A stretch of 18,323 nucleotides of DNA from Clostridium sp. UBA3947 (lineage in GTDB: Bacteria > Bacillota > Clostridia > Clostridiales > Clostridiaceae). The stretch covers positions 1 through 18,323 of the forward strand of contig DGDR01000004.1 in the NCBI GenBank assembly GCA_002385545.1, given 5' to 3'. Both the position numbers and the translations under genes were made by a program. Positions 14,909 through 18,323 of this stretch are shown here, piece after piece (the first letter of the stretch is position 1; each line of letters begins with the position of its first letter). A model generated the notes under the pieces. That model ran no database searches, was not told the origin of the DNA, and saw nothing but the letters and a program-made list of their open reading frames with translations.

Positions 14909-15103
14909 ATGGCATCAAAGGGAACAAGAAAATTAGTACCAGAATCCAAACAGGGACTTTATAGGTTCAGAACAGAGGTAGCTAAGGAAATGGGAATTCC
15001 GTTTTCTGAATATAATGGACATTTAAGTGCAAGAGAATGTGGAGCAGTTGGTGGAGAAATGGTAAGAAGGATGGTAAAATCCTACGAGGATAAATTAAAA
15101 TAA
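14909..15103 (+). CDS. Alpha/beta-type small acid-soluble spore protein
   Basis: The product has 64 residues from the ATG at 14909, preceded by GGGAGAGG (14895-14902). It carries the family signature: a TEVAKEMGI helix that includes the region cut by the germination protease, then NGHLSARECGAVGGEMVRRMV, equivalent to the conserved SR-x-x-G-x-VGGE-(M/I)-x-(K/R)-x-(V/M) helix. These proteins coat DNA in the forespore and protect it. The gene would normally be sigma-G dependent, but I cannot fix a convincing sigma-G promoter in the 137-nt gap upstream. Its presence identifies the host as an endospore former. A Cys within the second helix is unusual compared with the textbook Bacillus members. 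Confidence 0.92.
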   Translation: MASKGTRKLVPESKQGLYRFRTEVAKEMGIPFSEYNGHLSARECGAVGGEMVRRMVKSYEDKLK

Positions 15104-15207
15104 CTTGAAGAATGGAAACCAAATGTAAATAACAAAAGTTTTCCATAAAAAATAAATATAATTTACAAAAAGTTTATTTTTGATATATAGCTAATTAATA
15201 ATTGTCT

Positions 15208-15256
15208 GATATTATGATAATGAGCAGTGAGTTAGTTAAGTTTTTTTCATAATATC
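15208..15256 (+). repeat. Spaced inverted repeat downstream of the spore gene
   Basis: GATATTATGA (15208-15217) and TCATAATATC (15247-15256) are exact complements separated by 29 nt. The right arm follows a run of seven T residues, so it is not a standard terminator. It may extend the 3' UTR structure of the spore mRNA or be fortuitous. Confidence 0.35.
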
Positions 15257-15270
15257 CCCTTTATTTTACA

Positions 15271-15303
15271 GCAACTGATACTTCAGTTGCCTTTTGTTTT
15301 TTT
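15271..15303 (+). terminator. Rho-independent terminator
   Basis: GCAACTGA (15271-15278) pairs perfectly with TCAGTTGC (15283-15290) around TACT, and CTTTTGTTTTTTT follows. It probably ends the spore protein transcript and isolates the following small gene. Confidence 0.88.
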
Positions 15304-15381
15304 GTCAGCAATTAATTGCCAAAGTATATTATACCTTATTTGAGAAATAATAAGTGTAAATAATATACAGAGGTGATATCT

Positions 15382-15573
15382 ATGGAAAAGTACGAGGATA
15401 TATCCACCAATCATATGGTGGAATATGTTGATAAGAAATATAAGGATAAGTCTATATATAGGAGTAGTGTATACAATTATGACTACAATACTGGTACTTT
15501 TACAGCGCTAAATAATTCTACTATGAGCATTCCTTATCCTTATGAAGAAAGAGATAATGGTAATAGACTATGA
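15382..15573 (+). CDS. Hypothetical 63-residue protein
   Basis: The ATG at 15382 has an AGAGGTGA ribosome site with good spacing. The product is soluble and rich in Tyr, Asn and Ser, with a charged N-terminus (MEKYEDISTNHMVEYVDKKY), a Tyr-rich middle (SSVYNYDYNTGTFTALNNST) and a Pro/Glu tail. No signal, membrane segment or known domain is visible. Flanking terminators at 15271-15303 and 15575-15603 make it a single-gene unit, which supports it being real despite its size. Proximity to a spore gene hints at a sporulation-stage role, but nothing in the sequence shows this. Confidence 0.7.
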   Translation: MEKYEDISTNHMVEYVDKKYKDKSIYRSSVYNYDYNTGTFTALNNSTMSIPYPYEERDNGNRL

Positions 15574-15574
15574 T

Positions 15575-15603
15575 AAAAAGACATTCCTTAGGGATGTCTT
15601 TTT
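15575..15603. terminator. Bidirectional intrinsic terminator
   Basis: AAAAAGACATTCC (15575-15587) pairs with GGGATGTCTTTTT (15591-15603) with one T-G wobble and a TTA loop. It has A/T runs on both sides and so can work in either direction. It follows the 63-residue gene by one base and rules out the early in-frame starts of the next gene, which would begin inside it. Confidence 0.88.
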
Positions 15604-15620
15604 CTATAGAAGGAATAAAG

Positions 15621-16214
15621 ATGAAAAAGGAAATTGTTTTTCAATATGTCAAGGTTTTAGAAAAGCTGAAGGATGAGGAATACTTAAAGGCAGTAGTTAG
15701 CTATAATGTAGCACCAGTTGTTGCAGGGAAAAAGCCTGCTTCTATATTATCCTTAGGCAGTGGTGGAAGAAACCTGAAGCTTCTTTGGAAACAATATTTT
15801 TGTAACCTTCAGACAAAAAGTGATATTGAGTGGGTTCAATTAAGAGAAAATGAAAACTCAACTATAGTTATGATTTATAACAGGAGCTTGTTAAAGGAAC
15901 TGCTAGGCAGAGAAGATATAAGGAGTTTTTTTAGGGTTTGTGGATATAGACAGCTTGATCTGAAGGCCCTGCTGAAGGATATAAAATATAGATATAGAAA
16001 GGGATGTCCACATGAGATAGGAGTCCTGCTTGGCATTCCATTAGAGGATGTTAAAGCCTTCATTACTGGTGACAAGAAGCCCTTGAATAAAGGTGGTTAC
16101 TGGTTGGTTTATAGTGAGGTGGAGAAGGCATATAGAACCTTTGCCTTATATGATAGTATCCGCGAAAAGGTGGCCATGGATATAATAGAGTCCGCTAACA
16201 GGAATAATTATTAA
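15621..16214 (+). CDS. DUF3793 family protein
   Basis: The product has 197 residues from ATG 15621, with AGAAGGA 6 nt upstream; earlier in-frame ATGs fall before or inside a terminator hairpin. It is a soluble protein of a family of unknown function common in Clostridia. Recognisable parts are the N-terminal PASILSLGSG, a central SFFRVCGYRQ, and the C-terminal CPHEIGVLLGIPLEDVKAFI followed by GYWLVYSEVEKAYRTFALYD. The Cys-Pro-His-Glu motif (about residues 132-135) is the most conserved-looking feature. The 63-residue gene upstream is separated by a terminator, so a separate promoter or read-through is needed. I cannot assign a reaction. Confidence 0.8.
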   Translation: MKKEIVFQYVKVLEKLKDEEYLKAVVSYNVAPVVAGKKPASILSLGSGGRNLKLLWKQYFCNLQTKSDIEWVQLRENENSTIVMIYNRSLLKELLGREDIRSFFRVCGYRQLDLKALLKDIKYRYRKGCPHEIGVLLGIPLEDVKAFITGDKKPLNKGGYWLVYSEVEKAYRTFALYDSIREKVAMDIIESANRNNY

Positions 16215-16273
16215 GAGTTATTTCCTATTCCATTTAAAAAATATATAATATATATAGCGGAAATAATTATTAA
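16201..16273 (+). promoter_or_regulatory. Promoter region with duplicated palindromic box
   Basis: A TATAAT hexamer (16244-16249) has only a weak -35 match (TTTCCT, 16221-16226). Near-identical boxes GGAATAATTATTAA (16201-16214) and GGAAATAATTATTAA (16259-16273) flank it; each contains the palindrome AATAATTATT. They could be paired operator sites for the oxidoreductase gene. Confidence 0.35.
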
Positions 16274-16289
16274 AGGGGTTTTAATTTTG

Positions 16290-17543
16290 ATGTACGATAT
16301 TGTAATAATTGGAGGAGGACCTGCTGGACTAGCTGCTGCTGTTGCTGTAGCTGAGGAAGGTATAGATAATATAATAATATTAGAAAGAGAAGATGCATTA
16401 GGGGGAACCCTAAGGCAGAGTGTACATAATGGATATGGGCTTGAGAGATTCAAGGAGGATTTAACAGGGCCAGAGTATGCTGAAAGGTTCATAGATGCTA
16501 TAAAGAACTATAGCGTGGAGTATAAATTAAAAACAACAGTATTAGAGGTTAATGATAAAAAAGAAATTATTGCTGTTAACGGAGAAGACGGGATTATAAA
16601 GTTACAGGCAAAGGCTATAATCATGGCCACCGGATGTAGGGAAGTGCCAAGAACCACAATTAATTTATCTGAAGCACAGCCAGCAGGGATTTTTACAGCA
16701 GGATCTGCTCAGAAATTTATTAACCAAGATGGTTATATGCCAGGAAAAGAGATTGTCATTTATGGTTCCACTGACTTAGGCCTTATTATGGCAAGAAGAT
16801 TTATTATGGAAGGTGGCAAGGTTCATGCCCTTGTAGAGCCTTTAAGCTACTGCAAAGGTAGTAGAAAAAATGTGATACAATGTATTAGTGACTTTCATAT
16901 ACCTTTAAAATTGGAACACAATATAAAGTATGTCCATGGTAAGGACAGGGTTGAAGGAGTTACAATAGCACCCTTAGATGCACAAGGTAATTTCTTAGAT
17001 CAAGGAGAAGAATTTATTGGCTGCAATACTATTGTTTTAGCCGTCGGCTTAACACCAGAAAATGAACTATTTAAGCAATGTGGTATGAAGATATCTCCAG
17101 ACACCGGTGGTGCCGAGGTAGATGAAAATATGCGCAGTAGCGTTGAAGGTATCTTTGTTTGTGGTAATGCTGTCCATTATCATGACAGTGTGGATGACAT
17201 AACCAAGGAAAGTGAAAGAGCAGGGAAAAAAGCTGCAGACTATGTGAAGGGCTTTGAAGATGGAAAGGAAAAAATTCAAATATTAAAGGGACCAGCTATA
17301 AGATATGTAGTGCCTTCCTATATCAGCAAAGGTAATATAGATAATTCAGTGGAGCTATCCTTTAGAGTAGATTCAGTATATGAACATCATAAGGTATGTG
17401 TTTATGTTGACGGTGTAAGGGAAATGTGTATATCAAAGCAAATTATGAACTATGGTGACTTAGAAAAAATAACAATTCCTGTTGCTCTGCTAGAAAGATG
17501 TCAAGACTCTAAGAGTATAACTGTTACCATAGAAAAAGAATAA
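16290..17543 (+). CDS. FAD/NAD(P)-dependent oxidoreductase, GlpB-like clostridial type
   Basis: The product has 417 residues from ATG 16290 (a TTG lies one codon earlier; AAAGGGG is 11 nt upstream). The FAD-binding fold opens with IIGGGPAG (residues 6-13) and an acidic ILERE strand end. A GG(T/I)LRQSVHNGYGLERF segment and LTGPEYAERF match clostridial flavoproteins often found with glycerol-3-phosphate dehydrogenase operons. A second Rossmann motif for NAD(P) is at 159-164 (GSTDLG, with Thr in place of the middle Gly). FAD-closing GIFVCGNAVHYHDSVDDI lies at about 287-304. There is no redox-active CxxxxC pair, so it is not a thioredoxin-reductase-type enzyme. The physiological substrate is unknown. 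It stands alone and convergent to metF. Confidence 0.88.
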   Translation: MYDIVIIGGGPAGLAAAVAVAEEGIDNIIILEREDALGGTLRQSVHNGYGLERFKEDLTGPEYAERFIDAIKNYSVEYKLKTTVLEVNDKKEIIAVNGEDGIIKLQAKAIIMATGCREVPRTTINLSEAQPAGIFTAGSAQKFINQDGYMPGKEIVIYGSTDLGLIMARRFIMEGGKVHALVEPLSYCKGSRKNVIQCISDFHIPLKLEHNIKYVHGKDRVEGVTIAPLDAQGNFLDQGEEFIGCNTIVLAVGLTPENELFKQCGMKISPDTGGAEVDENMRSSVEGIFVCGNAVHYHDSVDDITKESERAGKKAADYVKGFEDGKEKIQILKGPAIRYVVPSYISKGNIDNSVELSFRVDSVYEHHKVCVYVDGVREMCISKQIMNYGDLEKITIPVALLERCQDSKSITVTIEKE

Positions 17544-17563
17544 AGCTTTTTAGCAAATGAATT

Positions 17564-17620
17564 TGAAGAAAAAGACTGTTGCACAAAACCATATTGGAAA
17601 GTGGTGCAGCAGTTCTTTTT
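17564..17620. terminator. Terminator after the oxidoreductase gene
   Basis: CTGTTGCAC (17576-17584) pairs with GTGCAGCAG (17604-17612) with one T-G wobble. An A-rich flank lies on the left and TTCTTTTT on the right, extending the stem and permitting termination from both sides. It serves the plus-strand oxidoreductase and could also stop read-through from metF. Confidence 0.82.
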
Positions 17621-17762
17621 ATATTAAAAAAATTGCAACTATTGCTTGTCCAAAACTCTTTCCTATTTATCAACTTTTTTGAAACAAAGTAACATAGGCA
17701 AAAAGCAAATATCATAACCATTAAATTACAAGCTCCAGATAAAAATAATACAGCTAAAAGGT

Positions 17763-17811
17763 AAAAAAGCAAAATTTGTGGCACAACCAGCAATTTATCA
17801 GTTGCGCCACA
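17763..17811 (-). terminator. Terminator of metF (minus strand)
   Basis: On the minus strand an 11-nt arm pairs with 17777-17787 (TGTGGCACAAC against GTTGCGCCACA at 17801-17811, one mismatch). It is followed by a T-rich tract opposite the A-run at 17763-17768. It lies 18 nt past the metF stop. The rest of 17621-17762 contains nothing I recognise. Confidence 0.7.
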
Positions 17812-17829
17812 GTATCTTAACTAGTAGCT

Positions 17830-18304
17830 TTAACTTCTAGCTTCTAAATCATCTCTAATAGTAGTAATATTATTTATAATCCTTCTGCAGGTCTCTGGCC
17901 TATTCATTGTATAAAGATGTATACCATCAATGCCCCAGGATAACAAATCAATTATCTGTTCTGTGGCATAGGCTATTCCAGCTTCCTTTAAGGCTTCTGG
18001 ATTATGCTCATACTTGTCCATTATTCTCCTAAATTTTACTGGAAGAGTAGCATTACTTAAGGATACCATTCTTTCAATTTGCTTTTTGTTTGTAACAGGC
18101 ATAATACCAGCACTTATAGGAATGTTAATACCCGCCTTTCTAGCCTTATCCATGAAGGTATAAAATTTTTCGTTATCAAAGAATAATTGGGTAACTAAAA
18201 AGTCAGCACCGCAATCTACCTTGAATTTTAAATTTTCTATGTCCTTATCTAAGCTGTCACATTCAGGATGAACCTCTGGATAACATGCCCCTCCAGTGCA
18301 GAAG
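17830..18304 (-). CDS. metF: Methylenetetrahydrofolate reductase, C-terminal part (contig-truncated)
   Basis: About 157 genuine C-terminal residues of the MetF flavoprotein are present; the full enzyme is usually close to 290. Recognisable MetF blocks in order are ACYPEVHPE, the KVDCGADFLVTQLFFDN strand, PISAGIMPV, the helix after LPVKFRR, and the ending GIDGIHLYTMNRP. The enzyme reduces 5,10-methylene-THF to 5-methyl-THF, which feeds methionine synthesis (and, in acetogens, the Wood-Ljungdahl pathway). The reading frame continues into 18305-18323 and would start MCIRDS, but those codons are sequencing adapter, so this apparent start is false. The N-terminal half lies beyond the contig end. 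Confidence 0.95.
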
Positions 18305-18323
18305 CTGTCTCTTATACACATCT
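18305..18323. other. Nextera transposase adapter (sequencing artefact)
   Basis: CTGTCTCTTATACACATCT is the exact 19-base mosaic-end sequence used in Nextera/Tn5 tagmentation libraries. It sits at the very end of the window and inside the metF frame. It is not part of the organism's DNA and should be trimmed. Confidence 0.98.

Noticed and set aside
14758..14964. 68-codon plus-strand frame overlapping the spore protein gene
   Set aside because: It is in a different frame from the spore protein, has no good ribosome site and no recognisable product.
15570..15620. Extended N-terminus for the DUF3793 protein from an ATG at 15570
   Set aside because: This start lies at the edge of a bidirectional terminator hairpin and has no ribosome site; ATG 15621 does.
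17524..17793. Minus-strand 89-codon hydrophobic frame between the oxidoreductase and metF
   Set aside because: It starts inside the metF terminator stem and runs through a second terminator and the end of the oxidoreductase gene; the hydrophobicity reflects T-rich sequence.

Overview
The window looks like chromosomal DNA from a low-GC, endospore-forming Firmicute, most likely a Clostridium or close relative. The base composition is AT-rich, strong AGGAGG-type ribosome sites are common, and there is an alpha/beta-type small acid-soluble spore protein gene, a DUF3793 gene and a BspA-type leucine-rich-repeat gene. The last 19 bases (18305-18323) are not genomic. They are the Nextera transposase mosaic-end adapter, so the right edge is an Illumina contig end with untrimmed adapter.

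Positions 1-2420 are mostly gene debris. First comes what I read as a decayed toxin/immunity patch: the tail of an unknown protein, a frameshifted toxin-like C-terminal tip, an intact 156-residue immunity-like gene overlapping that tip by 7 nt, and another tail fragment. Next is a decayed ECF sigma factor followed by a DUF5050-type membrane/anti-sigma-like gene carrying in-frame stops and a frameshift. A strong terminator at 2502-2540 closes this section.

Positions 2586-12141 hold the most interesting region, a probable single long transcription unit. A promoter overlapped by a perfect 12-bp inverted repeat precedes five genes of a membrane Ser/Thr phosphorylation circuit. These are a Hanks-type kinase with one membrane segment and a TPR-containing outer region, a small single-pass membrane protein with acidic Thr motifs, a 1393-residue surface protein with at least five tandem Ig-like repeats and a C-terminal membrane anchor, a membrane protein with a DUF6382-like N-terminal domain and a C-terminal FHA domain, and a PP2C phosphatase. 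A lipoprotein with an FMN-binding domain follows before the first intrinsic terminator. Writer, reader, eraser and a long extracellular stalk lie side by side, which suggests a self-contained surface-sensing pathway. Its input and output are unknown.

Positions 12142-17620 are ordinary accessory and housekeeping genes: a BspA-type LRR gene whose 5' end appears frameshifted, a CNNM/CBS/CorC-type membrane protein, a spore protein, a 63-residue unknown, a DUF3793 protein and a GlpB-like FAD/NAD-dependent oxidoreductase. From 17830 to 18304, on the minus strand, lies the C-terminal part of metF (methylenetetrahydrofolate reductase), cut by the contig end. No tRNA, rRNA, CRISPR array or insertion sequence was recognised.
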